Made by a program: the position numbers and the translations under genes. A DNA stretch of 64,000 bases from Roseateles sp. YR242 (GTDB lineage: Bacteria > Pseudomonadota > Gammaproteobacteria > Burkholderiales > Burkholderiaceae_C): the NCBI RefSeq assembly GCF_900109745.1, contig NZ_FOAV01000013.1:97238-161237 (forward strand), read 5' to 3'. Below are positions 49,052-58,523 of this stretch, piece after piece (the first letter of the stretch is position 1; each line of letters starts with the position of its first letter). Under the pieces are notes generated by a model, which made no database searches, was not told where the DNA came from, and was given only the letters and a program-made list of their open reading frames with translations.

Positions 49052-49798
49052 ATGAAGCATTTCCCGCCGCCCTACTCCAGCGCCGCCCAGTTCGAGCAGC
49101 AGCTCTCGGACCTGGGGCACACCGTCATTGCGCCCGAGAGCCTGACGCATTGGCTGCACTGCCAGGCGAATGATCTGCGCCAGTTGCAGGGCTTCTGGAA
49201 CGACCTGCCTGCGGACGCCTATCTGCGTGACGGCGGCCACTACCGTTTCCGCCGCCACTCCAGCTTCGTGGTGGATGCCCAGGCCGACCCGGCGGTCCGT
49301 CTGGCGCCGCATCGGGCGCACTGGCAACCGCTGGACTACAACGCGCTGCACGGCGGCATTGAACGCATGTTCGAGCCCATGGCGCCGGCGGCCATCGACC
49401 TGCCCATCTGGCCGCGCCTGCTGCTGGGCCTGGCCAGCGTTGCCGACAGGCTCAAGGGCGTGCGGCCGTGGTTCGTCGAGGCTCACCAGTTCCGTATCGA
49501 CACGGCCGGAGGCATTGGCCGCCCCACGCCGGAGGGCGCCCACCGGGACGGTGTGGACCTGGTGGCGGTCTTCATGATGGGGCGCAACGGCATCAAGGGT
49601 GGTGAATCCCGGGTCTTCGAGGCGGATGGCCCGCGTGGCCAGCGTTTCACGATGATGGAGCCATGGACCCTGCTGCTGCTGGACGACGAGCGGGTGATTC
49701 ACGAAACCACGCCCATTCAGCCGCTGGAACCCCATCACGCCGGTTACCGCGACACGTTGGTGGTCACGCTCCGCGCCGATGCCTTCATGGGCCCTTGA
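49052..49798 (+). CDS. 2OG-Fe(II) dioxygenase family protein
   Basis: A 248-residue protein of the 2OG-Fe_Oxy_2 type (BsmA-like). The iron ligands fit EGAHRDGVDLVAV (HxD) and VIHETTPI (His), and YRDTLVVTLR holds the 2OG Arg. The reaction, probably hydroxylation of a small molecule or amino acid, is unknown. ATG 49052 (MKHFPPPYSSA) is preferred over an upstream in-frame ATG. Confidence 0.8.
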   Translation: MKHFPPPYSSAAQFEQQLSDLGHTVIAPESLTHWLHCQANDLRQLQGFWNDLPADAYLRDGGHYRFRRHSSFVVDAQADPAVRLAPHRAHWQPLDYNALHGGIERMFEPMAPAAIDLPIWPRLLLGLASVADRLKGVRPWFVEAHQFRIDTAGGIGRPTPEGAHRDGVDLVAVFMMGRNGIKGGESRVFEADGPRGQRFTMMEPWTLLLLDDERVIHETTPIQPLEPHHAGYRDTLVVTLRADAFMGP

Positions 49799-49806
49799 GG
49801 GGTCCA

Positions 49807-49842
49807 TGAAGTAAGCCCTGAAGTAGGCCCTGAAGTGGCCAC
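49807..49842. repeat. 12-bp tandem repeat, three units
   Basis: TGAAGTAAGCCC, TGAAGTAGGCCC and TGAAGTGGCCAC directly follow the dioxygenase stop; a weaker fourth copy follows. Confidence 0.75.
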
Positions 49843-49976
49843 TTGAATGCGCCATTGACGCAGGCTGATCTCCTACACTGACGCAACCTCCCTCGCCACA
49901 AGCGCAGGAGGCCCAACCGGCTGTGCCACCCCGCGTGCCAGCCATTCTCTTCAAGCATCACAAGTGCAGGTTCCCT

Positions 49977-51092
49977 ATGAACGCTCCCACCGACATCGCC
50001 CGCGCCCTGGCTGCAGGCACCCCTGACTCCCTCCCCACCTCGCTGTTCGGCCTGCCCGACCAGGCACCGCACGAACAAGTCGTGCTGGCCGCCGATCCGC
50101 AGACCGGCCTGCGCGCCATCCTGGCCGTGCACAGCACCGCCCGTGGCCCGGCCTTCGGTGGCTGCCGCTTCTGGAGCTACGACAACGAGCTGGCCGCGCT
50201 CAACGATGCGCTGCGGCTTTCGCAGGGCATGAGCCTGAAGAACGCCCTGGCCAACCTGCCCTTCGGCGGTGGCAAGGCCGTCATCATCAAGCCGGCCGGC
50301 ACCATCGACCGCCCGGCCCTGTTCGCCGCCTTCGGCCGCGCCGTGCAGTCGCTCAACGGCGCCTACATCACGGCTGAAGACGTCGGCACCACCACCGCCG
50401 ACATGACCGGCATGATGGCCACCACCCAGTACGTCTCCGGCATCCCGCGCGAAGGTGCCTTCGGTGGCGACCCCAGCCCCAAGACCGCGTTTGGCGTGTT
50501 TGTCTCCATCGACGAAGGCGTCAAGCGTGTGCTGGCCCGTGAGTCCCTGGAAGGCGTGCGCGTGGCCCTGCAAGGCCTGGGCGCGGTCGGCTGGCACCTG
50601 GCGGAATACCTGCACAAGGCCGGCGCGAGGCTGGTCGTCGCTGATGTGAACGCCGAGAAGGTCAGCCGTGCGCAAGCCGAGTTTGGCGCCACCGCGGTGA
50701 GCGTGGGCGACATCCTGGCGGCCGATGTGGATGTGGTGGCCCCCTGCGCCCTGGGTGCCGTGCTCAATGGTCAGTCCATCCCGGCCCTGCGTGCCCGCCT
50801 GATTGCCGGCGCCGCCAACAACCAGCTGGCCACCGCTGCGGACGGCGATGCCCTGCAGGCCCGCGGCATCACCTACCTGCCGGATTACCTGGTCAATGCT
50901 GGCGGCATCATCAGCGTGGCGCGTGAGTACCGCAACGAAGGTGAAGAAACCGCCGTGATGAACGAGGTCGCCCAGATCCGCATCCGCGTGGCCGAGCTGC
51001 TGGACCGCGTCAAGGCCAGCGGCCAGACGCCGGCCCGCGAAGCCGATGTCTGGGCCCGCTCGCTGCTGGTCAAGCCCGCCGCACAGGCCTGA
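49977..51092 (+). CDS. Leu/Phe/Val-type amino-acid dehydrogenase
   Basis: A 371-residue NAD-dependent Glu/Leu/Phe/Val dehydrogenase of the leucine-dehydrogenase branch. GGCRFWSYDNELAALNDALRLSQGM is split across the substrate pocket, LPFGGGKAVI carries the catalytic Lys, AEDVGTTTADM follows, and VALQGLGAVGWHLAEYL is the NAD motif. It would deaminate branched-chain amino acids to 2-oxo acids. It lies next to the second Liv transporter operon, which fits BCAA use. Confidence 0.88.
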   Translation: MNAPTDIARALAAGTPDSLPTSLFGLPDQAPHEQVVLAADPQTGLRAILAVHSTARGPAFGGCRFWSYDNELAALNDALRLSQGMSLKNALANLPFGGGKAVIIKPAGTIDRPALFAAFGRAVQSLNGAYITAEDVGTTTADMTGMMATTQYVSGIPREGAFGGDPSPKTAFGVFVSIDEGVKRVLARESLEGVRVALQGLGAVGWHLAEYLHKAGARLVVADVNAEKVSRAQAEFGATAVSVGDILAADVDVVAPCALGAVLNGQSIPALRARLIAGAANNQLATAADGDALQARGITYLPDYLVNAGGIISVAREYRNEGEETAVMNEVAQIRIRVAELLDRVKASGQTPAREADVWARSLLVKPAAQA

Positions 51093-51139
51093 TAAATCCG
51101 CCGCTGATGAGGCGCCCAGACGGCGCTGGCACGCCGCTG

Positions 51140-51183
51140 AAACGGCGGTAGATCAGCGGCAGATCGGCGGTAGGTCCGCGGTA
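51140..51183. repeat. 11-bp tandem repeat, four units
   Basis: AAACGGCGGTA, GATCAGCGGCA, GATCGGCGGTA and GGTCCGCGGTA lie between the dehydrogenase stop and its terminator. Confidence 0.75.
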
Positions 51184-51190
51184 GAAGACA

Positions 51191-51226
51191 AGAAGGGCTG
51201 CTCGTTCACACGGGCAGCCCTTTCTT
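51191..51226. terminator. Terminator between the dehydrogenase and liv operon
   Basis: GGGCTGC (51195-51201) pairs with GCAGCCC (51214-51220), extended by A-T pairs, across a 12-base loop. It has T-rich sequence rightward and A-rich sequence leftward, so it may serve both convergent transcripts. Confidence 0.7.
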
Positions 51227-51247
51227 CATGGTGGGTCTCACCCCAAC

Positions 51248-51964
51248 CTATTCACCCAGATAAGCGGCCCGCACCTTGGGGTCGGTCAGCAGCGTCTTGC
51301 CATCGCCTTGCATGGTCACCAACCCGGACTCCATCACATAGCCCCGGTTGGCCAGTTCCAGCGCGCGGCTGGCGTTCTGCTCCACCAGCAGCACGGTGAC
51401 GCCCTGCTGGTGGATGTCGTTCACCACCTCGAAGATCTTGTCCACCATGATGGGGGACAAGCCCATCGACGGCTCGTCCAGCAGCAGCAGCTTGGGTCGC
51501 GCCATCAGCGCACGGCCCATAGCCAGCATCTGCTGCTCACCACCGGACATCGTGCCCGCCAACTGGTTGCGACGCTCCTTCAGGCGCGGGAAGAGTGCAA
51601 ACACCTTGTCGATGTCTGCCGGCACTTCCTTGTCGCGCCGGATGTGGGCGCCCATCTGCAGGTTCTCGGTGATGGTCATGCGGGTGAAGGTGCCCCGGCC
51701 TTCCGGCACCATCACCAGCCCTTGCTTGACCAGGTCCCAGGCGCCCCGCCCCCGGATGGACTGGCCCAGAAACTTCACGTCGCCGGTTTGCAGCGCCTGC
51801 AGCCCCGTCACGGCCTTCAGCGTCGTGGTCTTGCCCGCACCGTTGGCGCCAATCAGGCTCACCAGCTCGCCCTCACGCACTTCGAAATCCACGCCCTTGA
51901 CGGCCTGGATGCCGCCGTAGGCGACCTTCAGCCCCTGGACCTGGAGCAGGATGTTGTCTGCCAT
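51248..51964 (-). CDS. livF: Branched-chain amino acid ABC ATPase LivF
   Basis: A 238-residue ATPase. Walker A is GANGAGKTT, the signature TMSGGEQQMLAMGRAL, Walker B KLLLLDEPSMGLSP, and LivF-type LLVEQNASRALELA. It is the last gene of the leftward livHMGF operon and starts 44 bases after livG. No binding-protein gene is adjacent, so the receptor is encoded elsewhere. Confidence 0.93.
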   Translation of the reverse strand: MADNILLQVQGLKVAYGGIQAVKGVDFEVREGELVSLIGANGAGKTTTLKAVTGLQALQTGDVKFLGQSIRGRGAWDLVKQGLVMVPEGRGTFTRMTITENLQMGAHIRRDKEVPADIDKVFALFPRLKERRNQLAGTMSGGEQQMLAMGRALMARPKLLLLDEPSMGLSPIMVDKIFEVVNDIHQQGVTVLLVEQNASRALELANRGYVMESGLVTMQGDGKTLLTDPKVRAAYLGE

Positions 51965-52008
51965 CTTGTTCGTTTCCTTGTCATTCACGGCGCATCCCTC
52001 ACGCCGGT

Positions 52009-52788
52009 TCAGTGCGCATGCGCCGCGTTGGCGCCCAGGTAAGCCTCGATCACCTTCTCGTTGCGCTGCACCTCGGCCGGTGTGCCTTCGGCGATCTGCT
52101 TGCCGTAGTCCAGCACCGTGACGCGGTCGCACAGGCCCATCACCAGCTTCACGTCGTGTTCGATCAGCAAGATGGTGCGGCCGTCATTGCGAATGCGGTC
52201 GATCAGCTCGCGCAGCACCACCTTTTCGGTGGCGTTCATGCCGGCCGCCGGTTCGTCCAGGGCGATCAGCTTGGGGTCCGTGGCCAGCGCACGGGCAATC
52301 TCCAGGCGGCGCTGGTCCCCATAAGAGAGCGTACGCGCCTTGAATTTGGCATAACGGCCGATGCCCACATAGTCCAGCAGCTCCTGCGCGCGGGCCGCAA
52401 TGGCGGCTTCCTCGGCCTTGAAGCCGGGCGTGCGGAACACGGCGCCGAAAAGGCCGGAATGGGTGCGCACATGTCGCCCCACCATCACGTTCTCCAGCGC
52501 CGTCATGTCCGCAAACAGCCGGATGTTCTGGAAGGTGCGCGCAATGCCGGTCTTGGCCACCTGGTGCACCGCTTGAGGCCGGTAGGCCTGGCCACCCAAC
52601 TCGAAGCTGCCAGCGTCTGGCGTGTACAGGCCAGTGATCACATTGAAAAAGGTGGTCTTGCCGGCACCGTTCGGGCCGATCAGTCCATAGACCTGGCCCT
52701 TCTTGATGTCCAACCCCACCTCGGACAGCGCCTGCAGGCCACCGAAGCGCTTGGAGACACCGGCCACTTTCAGTACGGTTTCAGTCAT
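52009..52788 (-). CDS. livG: Branched-chain amino acid ABC ATPase LivG
   Basis: A 259-residue ATPase with Walker A GPNGAGKTT, signature TLSYGDQRRLEIARAL, Walker B LIALDEPAAGMN and the LivG ending YGKQIAEGTPAEVQRNEKVI. ATG 52788 starts MTETVLKVAGVSKRFGG; longer in-frame starts run into the permease gene and are unlikely. Confidence 0.93.
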   Translation of the reverse strand: MTETVLKVAGVSKRFGGLQALSEVGLDIKKGQVYGLIGPNGAGKTTFFNVITGLYTPDAGSFELGGQAYRPQAVHQVAKTGIARTFQNIRLFADMTALENVMVGRHVRTHSGLFGAVFRTPGFKAEEAAIAARAQELLDYVGIGRYAKFKARTLSYGDQRRLEIARALATDPKLIALDEPAAGMNATEKVVLRELIDRIRNDGRTILLIEHDVKLVMGLCDRVTVLDYGKQIAEGTPAEVQRNEKVIEAYLGANAAHAH

Positions 52789-52807
52789 GTCTTGCTCCTG
52801 CCGGTGA

Positions 52808-53947
52808 TCATTGAGCGGCCGTGGGCGTTGCCGCCGGGCCATCCGGACCAGGGCCGCCCGGGGCCGTTTGCTTGCGCAGGATCTCGCCATGGTCCGGCGC
52901 CGGCCACAGGCCACGCGGACGCACCAACATGATGACGATCATGGCCAGCGCAATCAGCAGCTGACGCAGGATGGCCGCGTCCAGGCGGCCATCGGTCATC
53001 TGCTGCAGCGGCCCGGCCACATACCGCAGTGCTTCCGGCAGTGCCGCCAGCAGCAGCGCGCCCAGGATGACGCCGGGGATGTGGCCAATGCCGCCCAGCA
53101 CCACCATCGCCACGATCATCACCGACTCCTGCAGGCTGAAGGATTCCGGTGACACGAAGCCCTGGAAGGCACCGAACATCGAACCCGCCACACCACCGAA
53201 GGTGGCGCCCATGCCGAAGGCCAGCAGCTTCATGTTGCGGGTGTTGATGCCCATGGCCTTGGCAGCAATCTCGTCCTCGCGGATGGCCATCCAGGCGCGG
53301 CCGATGCGGGAGTTCTCCAGCCGGTAGCAGATCACCACCGAGCCAATCACCAGCGCCAGGAACAGGTAGTAGTACATCGAGACCGACTGCACATTGAAGC
53401 CCAGGATCTCGTGCGCCCGGCTGAACTCGAAGCCCAGGAAGTGGATACCGTCGATCTGGCCGATGCCGCGCGGGCCGTTGGTCACGTTCAGCGGGTATTC
53501 CATGTTGTTCAGGAACACCCGGATGATTTCGCCAAAGCCCAGCGTCACGATCGCCAGGTAGTCACCGCGCAACTTCAGCGTCGGCGCCCCCAGCAGCACC
53601 CCGAAGATGCCGGCCACCAGTGCGGCCAGCGGGATCACCACCAGCAAGGGCAAGTGCAGGCCCTGCGGGAAGGCGGCGGCGATGTGCTCGAAGTTCTCCG
53701 TCAGGTGCGGGCTGTTGAGCAACGCAAAGAGGTAGGCGCCCACCGCATAGAAGGCCACATACCCCAGGTCCAGCAGGCCCGCGTAACCGACCACGATGTT
53801 GAGGCCCAGGGCCAGCAGCACGTACAGCAGGGCCAGGTCGATGATGCGCACCGGCGCGTTGCCCATCTGCTGCGCAAACAGCGGCAGGGCCAGCAGCAGC
53901 ACACCGGCGATCAGGAAGACGATCAGCTTGTTCTGTTGTTTTTGCAT
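52808..53947 (-). CDS. livM: Branched-chain amino acid ABC permease LivM
   Basis: A 379-residue permease with about nine helices. GLNIVVGYAGLLDLGYVAFYAVGAY is split over helices 2-3, LRGDYLAIVTLGFGEI follows, and the coupling loop AIREDEIAAKAMGINTRNMK is typical. A Pro/Ala-rich C-terminal tail extends beyond the last helix. It starts 10 bases after livH. Confidence 0.93.
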   Translation of the reverse strand: MQKQQNKLIVFLIAGVLLLALPLFAQQMGNAPVRIIDLALLYVLLALGLNIVVGYAGLLDLGYVAFYAVGAYLFALLNSPHLTENFEHIAAAFPQGLHLPLLVVIPLAALVAGIFGVLLGAPTLKLRGDYLAIVTLGFGEIIRVFLNNMEYPLNVTNGPRGIGQIDGIHFLGFEFSRAHEILGFNVQSVSMYYYLFLALVIGSVVICYRLENSRIGRAWMAIREDEIAAKAMGINTRNMKLLAFGMGATFGGVAGSMFGAFQGFVSPESFSLQESVMIVAMVVLGGIGHIPGVILGALLLAALPEALRYVAGPLQQMTDGRLDAAILRQLLIALAMIVIMLVRPRGLWPAPDHGEILRKQTAPGGPGPDGPAATPTAAQ

Positions 53948-53957
53948 GGCTTGGTCC

Positions 53958-54881
53958 TCAGGCGCGGTCCGCCACGCGCTCACCCAGCAGACCCGAAGGA
54001 CGCAGGGTCAGCACCAGGATGAGGGAGAGGAAGGCGAAGATGTCCGAGTAGTGGCTGCCCAGCACGCCGCCGGTCAGGTCACCCAGGTAGCCCGCACCGA
54101 TGGCCTCGATCAGACCCAGCAGCACCCCGCCCAGCATGGCGCCGGAGAGGTTGCCGATCCCACCCAGCACGGCCGCACAGAAGGCCTTCAGGCCGGGCGT
54201 GAAGCCCATGGTGTGGGTGACGGTGCCGTAGTTGGCCGCCCACATCATGCCGGCCACCGCCGCCAGGGCAGCACCGATGACGAAGGTCAGCGAAATCACA
54301 GCATCGGGCTTGATGCCCATCAGCGAGGCCACGCGGGGGTTTTCTGCGGTGGCGCGCATGGCGCGGCCCATGCGGGTGTGGTTGACCAGGAAAACCAGGC
54401 TGGCGAGCATCACCACGGTCACCACCAGGATCAGGATCTGCGTCATGGTGATGGTGGCGCCGAAGATGGGGATCGGGTCACTGGGCAGCAGCTGGGGGAA
54501 GGACTTGGGGTTGGGCTTCCAGATGATCATGGCCAGCGTCTGAAGCAGCAGCGACATGCCCATGGCGGTGATCAGCGGTGCCAGCCGGGGTGCGTTGCGC
54601 AGCGGCCGGTAGGCGATCTTCTCGATGGCGTAGTTGAGCAGAGAGCACACCCCCACCGCGCAGACCAGCGCGATGATCATGAGCAGCCAGCCCGGCAAGC
54701 CCAGGTCACCCAGCGCGGTGACCACCGTCCAGCTCACGATGGCGCCCACCATCAGCACTTCGCCGTGCGCGAAGTTGATGAGGCTGATGATGCCGTAGAC
54801 CATCGTGTAGCCCAGTGCCACCAGCGCATACATGCTGCCCAGCACCAGACCATTGATGATCTGCTGAATAAGTATCTCCAT
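53958..54881 (-). CDS. livH: Branched-chain amino acid ABC permease LivH
   Basis: A 307-residue permease. GSMYALVALGYTMVYGI and ISLINFAHGEVLMVGA mark the N-terminal helices, ATAENPRVASLMGI the coupling loop and AFCAAVLGGIGNLSGAMLGG the C-terminal helices. It is the first gene of the second Liv operon. ATG 54881 starts MEILIQQIINGLVLGS. Confidence 0.94.
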   Translation of the reverse strand: MEILIQQIINGLVLGSMYALVALGYTMVYGIISLINFAHGEVLMVGAIVSWTVVTALGDLGLPGWLLMIIALVCAVGVCSLLNYAIEKIAYRPLRNAPRLAPLITAMGMSLLLQTLAMIIWKPNPKSFPQLLPSDPIPIFGATITMTQILILVVTVVMLASLVFLVNHTRMGRAMRATAENPRVASLMGIKPDAVISLTFVIGAALAAVAGMMWAANYGTVTHTMGFTPGLKAFCAAVLGGIGNLSGAMLGGVLLGLIEAIGAGYLGDLTGGVLGSHYSDIFAFLSLILVLTLRPSGLLGERVADRA

Positions 54882-55296
54882 AAGGCCCCAGCAATCTGTT
54901 TGAGGAAGGCGTTTGCCAACGACCGGACCGAGGGTGCAACCCCCGTGCCAGCCTCTCCGTTTCAAGGGTATTCACTGACCCCCATCAGCCTCCATGGCTG
55001 CCGAGGGACCGGACTCAGTGCGATTTGCGCAGTCTCCGTGAGCGTGCGCTGGGCGAAAATCCGCACAAACCGCCTCGACATCTGGGCGATTCCCCGCCAG
55101 CTACAAATTTCAGGGCGAGGGCTCGCACGGAGAGGGGCACTTTGGGCACACTGGGCGGCCTTTTCGGCCCCTGCCGCGTTTGCCTGCTCGCCCACACCGC
55201 TGCCCGCCATCTCATCATCCGCTTTCAATCTCCGCCCGTCCTAGCAATTACCCCAAGGCGCTTCACCGCCCGGCCACTGCGCCCCGATCCGGACCC
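54882..55296. other. Divergent promoter gap between livH and the DctB-like gene
   Basis: About 415 bases should hold both promoters. No clear -35/-10 pair or strong palindrome was found. CTCCGTG near 55034 and its complement CACGGAG near 55127 are widely spaced inverted copies of doubtful meaning. No gene is seen. Confidence 0.5.
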
Positions 55297-57180
55297 GTGT
55301 TCTCGCTCTCCACCTTCAGGCAACGTGCCTCGCTCCATCTGAGCCGGCCCAGCTTCTACCTCTACTTCACCGGCGTTCTCATGATGCTGGGCCTGGTGCT
55401 GGGCCACCGCCTGAGCGAGCGCGCCAGCCTGGACCAGCTCTCCGCCCTGGCCACCGAGCGCCTGGAGCTGTATGCGGCCAATCTCTCCACCGAGCTGAGC
55501 CGCCACGCCTATCTGCCCAGCCTGCTGGCCATTGACGACAGCGTGGGCCGCCTGATGCAGGCGCCGGACAACGAGGCGCTACGCCACCAGGTCAGCCAGT
55601 CCCTGGCCCGGGTGAGCGTGCGGGCCGGCACCACCCAGATCTTTGTGGCGGATGCCGATGGTCAGGTGCTGGCCGCCAGTGAACCGCTGCTGCCCCCGTC
55701 GCGCCTGTCGCAAGCCATCAGCCAGGACCGCCATCACTTCTTTGCGGCGGACGCCAGCCCGGTGGATGGGCAAGCCACGGGCAGCATCAACTTCTTCCTT
55801 TTGCAGACGGTGCGGCGCCAGCAGCGCCTGCTGGGCGTGATCGTCGTCAAGCTCAACCTGGCGCCGCTGGAGGCCACCTGGGTGGACCTGGGCCTGCGCT
55901 CCCAGGGGGAACGCATCCTGGTGGCGGACGACCAGGGCGTGGTCATCATGAGCAGCGTGCAGGCCTGGAAGTACGCCGTGCTGAGCGAGGCCGATGCGAC
56001 CCAGCGGGATCTTCTGCAGGCCAGCGCGCGGTATCCGCAGGCGGTGGGCCCCAACCTGGGCTTGCCGGCGGTGCTGGAGGCCTACAACAGCATGCTGGTG
56101 CAGGCACCAGCGCCGGCCAACACGACGGTGCTGGCGCAGGAACGGCAACTGCTGCCGCTGGGCCTGCGGCTGCTGGCGCTGTCCGACCTGACTGAAGTCC
56201 GCCGCCAAGCGCGGCTGGCCGCCTGGAGTGGCGCAGCGTTTGGTGCGGCCATTGGCATGCTGCTGCTCTACCTGGCGGCACGCCGGCGTGCGGTGCGCCA
56301 GCTATTTCTGGCCAAGGCGGAACTGCAGGATGCCCATGCCCGCCTGGAACGCACGGTGGATGACCGCACGGCGGAACTCCGCCATTCCAACGAGGCCTTG
56401 AAGGAACAGATCACGCAGCGCGAGCAGACCGAAGGTGAGCTGTTGCAGGCCAGCAAGCTGGCGGTGCTGGGGCAGATGTCGGCGGGCTTGTCGCATGAAG
56501 TGAACCAGCCCCTGACGGCACTGCGAGCGCTGGCCCGCAACGCGCAGCGCTTGCTGGAAGCTGGCCGTACGCAAGCGGTGGCGGACAACCTGCGGTCCAT
56601 GGACGAGATGGTGGAACGTATGGGCCGCATCACCCGGCAGCTCAAGAGCTTTGCTCGCAAGGCGGAGCGGGTGGATGGCGCGTCGCCCTTGCTGACCAGT
56701 GTCCGCAATGCCTACCTGCTGCTGGAGCACCGCACGCAGGGGCTGGCGTTGTGGTTTGACGTGGATGTGCCGGAGGGCCTGCGTGTGCGGGCCGAGGCCA
56801 ATCGACTGGAACAGGTGCTGGTCAACCTGTTCGCCAATGCGCTGGATGCCATGCTGCAGGACGCCGAACCGGAGGCCGAGCCCGGGCGGGAGATGCGGCT
56901 GCGGGTCTGCATTGAATCGCTGGAGAGTGGTCAGCGGGTGCTCATCAAGGTGCAGGACAGCGGCCCGGGCCTAGACGAAGCCTTACTGCCGCGCCTGTTT
57001 GAACCCTTCTTCACCACCAAGCCAGCCGGCGAAGGCCTGGGGCTTGGTTTGGTGATTTCATCAAAGATCGTGCACGAGTTTGGTGGCACGCTGCGCGCGC
57101 GGCGGCTGGACCCGGGCATGAGCCTGGAGTTCGACCTGGCGGTCGACACCTGGGATGCCGAGGAGACTGTCCATGTTTGA
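55297..57180 (+). CDS. dctB: DctB-type sensor histidine kinase
   Basis: A kinase of about 627 residues. One TM helix near the start (SFYLYFTGVLMMLGLVLGH), a periplasmic double-PAS/Cache-like sensor (about 50-300, with QIFVADADGQVLAASEP and ILVADDQGVVIMSS), a second TM (SGAAFGAAIGMLLLYLAA), a coiled coil and the kinase core follow. The H-box is GLSHEVNQPLTALR, with N (NLFANALDAM) and G (QDSGPGLDEALLPRLFEPFFTTK) boxes. This is the DctB plan for C4-dicarboxylate sensing. The start is uncertain; GTG 55297 is proposed. Confidence 0.87.
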   Translation: MFSLSTFRQRASLHLSRPSFYLYFTGVLMMLGLVLGHRLSERASLDQLSALATERLELYAANLSTELSRHAYLPSLLAIDDSVGRLMQAPDNEALRHQVSQSLARVSVRAGTTQIFVADADGQVLAASEPLLPPSRLSQAISQDRHHFFAADASPVDGQATGSINFFLLQTVRRQQRLLGVIVVKLNLAPLEATWVDLGLRSQGERILVADDQGVVIMSSVQAWKYAVLSEADATQRDLLQASARYPQAVGPNLGLPAVLEAYNSMLVQAPAPANTTVLAQERQLLPLGLRLLALSDLTEVRRQARLAAWSGAAFGAAIGMLLLYLAARRRAVRQLFLAKAELQDAHARLERTVDDRTAELRHSNEALKEQITQREQTEGELLQASKLAVLGQMSAGLSHEVNQPLTALRALARNAQRLLEAGRTQAVADNLRSMDEMVERMGRITRQLKSFARKAERVDGASPLLTSVRNAYLLLEHRTQGLALWFDVDVPEGLRVRAEANRLEQVLVNLFANALDAMLQDAEPEAEPGREMRLRVCIESLESGQRVLIKVQDSGPGLDEALLPRLFEPFFTTKPAGEGLGLGLVISSKIVHEFGGTLRARRLDPGMSLEFDLAVDTWDAEETVHV

Positions 57181-58513
57181 GGGCTACAAGGTCGTGTTTG
57201 TGGAGGACGACCTGCCGGTGCGGGTGAGCCTGACGCAAACGCTGGAACTGGAGGGGCTGGAGGTGCAGCCCTGCCGCAGTGCGGAGGAGGCGTTGCCCCA
57301 CATCCAGCCTGGTGCACAGGTCATCGTGGTGACGGATGTGCGGCTGCCTGGCATGGACGGGCGTGCACTGCTGGACCATGTGCGGGCCACGGATCCGGAC
57401 ATCCCCGTGATCCTCATCACCGCGCACGGGGACGTGCAGATGGCGGTGCAGGCCATGCGCACCGGCGCTTATGACTTCATCGAGAAGCCGTTTGCGCCCG
57501 AGCGCCTGCTGGATGCAGTGATGCGGGCGCTGGACCTGCGCATGCTGCGGCATTCCGCAGAAGAGCTGCGCGCGCAGTTGCAGCGGGCCAGCGGGATCGA
57601 GGCGGCGCTGCTGGGGCGGTCGGCCGCGATGCAGCAACTGCGGCGGCAGGTGTTGAACCTGGCGGGGACGTCGGCGGACGTGATGATTCTGGGGGAGACC
57701 GGTACCGGCAAGGAGCTGGTGGCGCGGTGCCTGCATGACCAGAGCCCGCGGCGGGATCGGCATTTTGTGGCGATCAATTGCGGGGGCTTGCCGGAGGCAC
57801 TGTTTGAAAGCGAGCTGTTCGGGCATGAGCCGGGCTCGTTCACGTCGGCGGCCAAGCGGCGCATTGGCAAGATTGAACATGCCAATGGTGGGACCTTGCT
57901 GCTGGACGAGATCGAGACCATGCCGGTGCCGCTGCAGATCAAGCTGCTGCGGGTGCTGCAGGAGCGGCGCATCGAGCGGCTGGGGTCCAACGAAGAACTG
58001 CCGATCAATGTGCGCTTCATTGCCGCGAGCAAGGCGGATCTGAAGGAGCTGGGGGACAAGGGCCAATTCCGGAACGACCTCTATTACCGGCTCAACATCG
58101 CGACCTTGCAGTTGCCCCCACTGCGGGAGCGGCGGGGGGATATTCCGCTGCTGTTTGAACACTTTGTGGTGCAGGCCTGTGCGCGGTATGAGCGCCCTGC
58201 CCCGGAACTGACGCCGGAGAAGCTGCGGGAGCTGATGGCGCATGACTGGCCGGGGAATGTGCGGGAGATCCGCAATGCGGCCGACCGGTTTGTGCTGGCA
58301 CTGGATGACCTGGACAGCCAGGCCGCGCTGAGGGATCTACCGAGCCTGCATCTGGCACGGCAGATGGAGCTGGTGGAGAAAGCGTTGATCGAGCAGGCGC
58401 TCAGGCGGACTCAAGGGAAGGTGCCAGCAGCGATGGAGCTGCTGGGGACGCCGAGGAAGACGCTTTATGACAAGCTGCATCGGCATGGGATTCAGCTGGA
58501 TGATTTCCGGTAA
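57173..58513 (+). CDS. dctD: DctD-type sigma-54-dependent response regulator
   Basis: A 446-residue NtrC-class regulator overlapping dctB by 8 bases. The receiver has Asp55 (VVTDVRLPGMDG) and Lys in IEKPF. The AAA+ domain has Walker A GETGTGK (174-180) and Walker B GGTLLLDEIE. The sigma-54-contact loop, normally GAFTGA, reads GSFTSA (221-226). The C-terminus is a Fis-type HTH (ALRRTQGKVPAAMELLGTPRKTLYDKL). No TRAP or dctA gene is adjacent, so its targets lie elsewhere. Confidence 0.9.
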   Translation: MFEGYKVVFVEDDLPVRVSLTQTLELEGLEVQPCRSAEEALPHIQPGAQVIVVTDVRLPGMDGRALLDHVRATDPDIPVILITAHGDVQMAVQAMRTGAYDFIEKPFAPERLLDAVMRALDLRMLRHSAEELRAQLQRASGIEAALLGRSAAMQQLRRQVLNLAGTSADVMILGETGTGKELVARCLHDQSPRRDRHFVAINCGGLPEALFESELFGHEPGSFTSAAKRRIGKIEHANGGTLLLDEIETMPVPLQIKLLRVLQERRIERLGSNEELPINVRFIAASKADLKELGDKGQFRNDLYYRLNIATLQLPPLRERRGDIPLLFEHFVVQACARYERPAPELTPEKLRELMAHDWPGNVREIRNAADRFVLALDDLDSQAALRDLPSLHLARQMELVEKALIEQALRRTQGKVPAAMELLGTPRKTLYDKLHRHGIQLDDFR

Positions 58514-58523
58514 GGGTTGAGGC

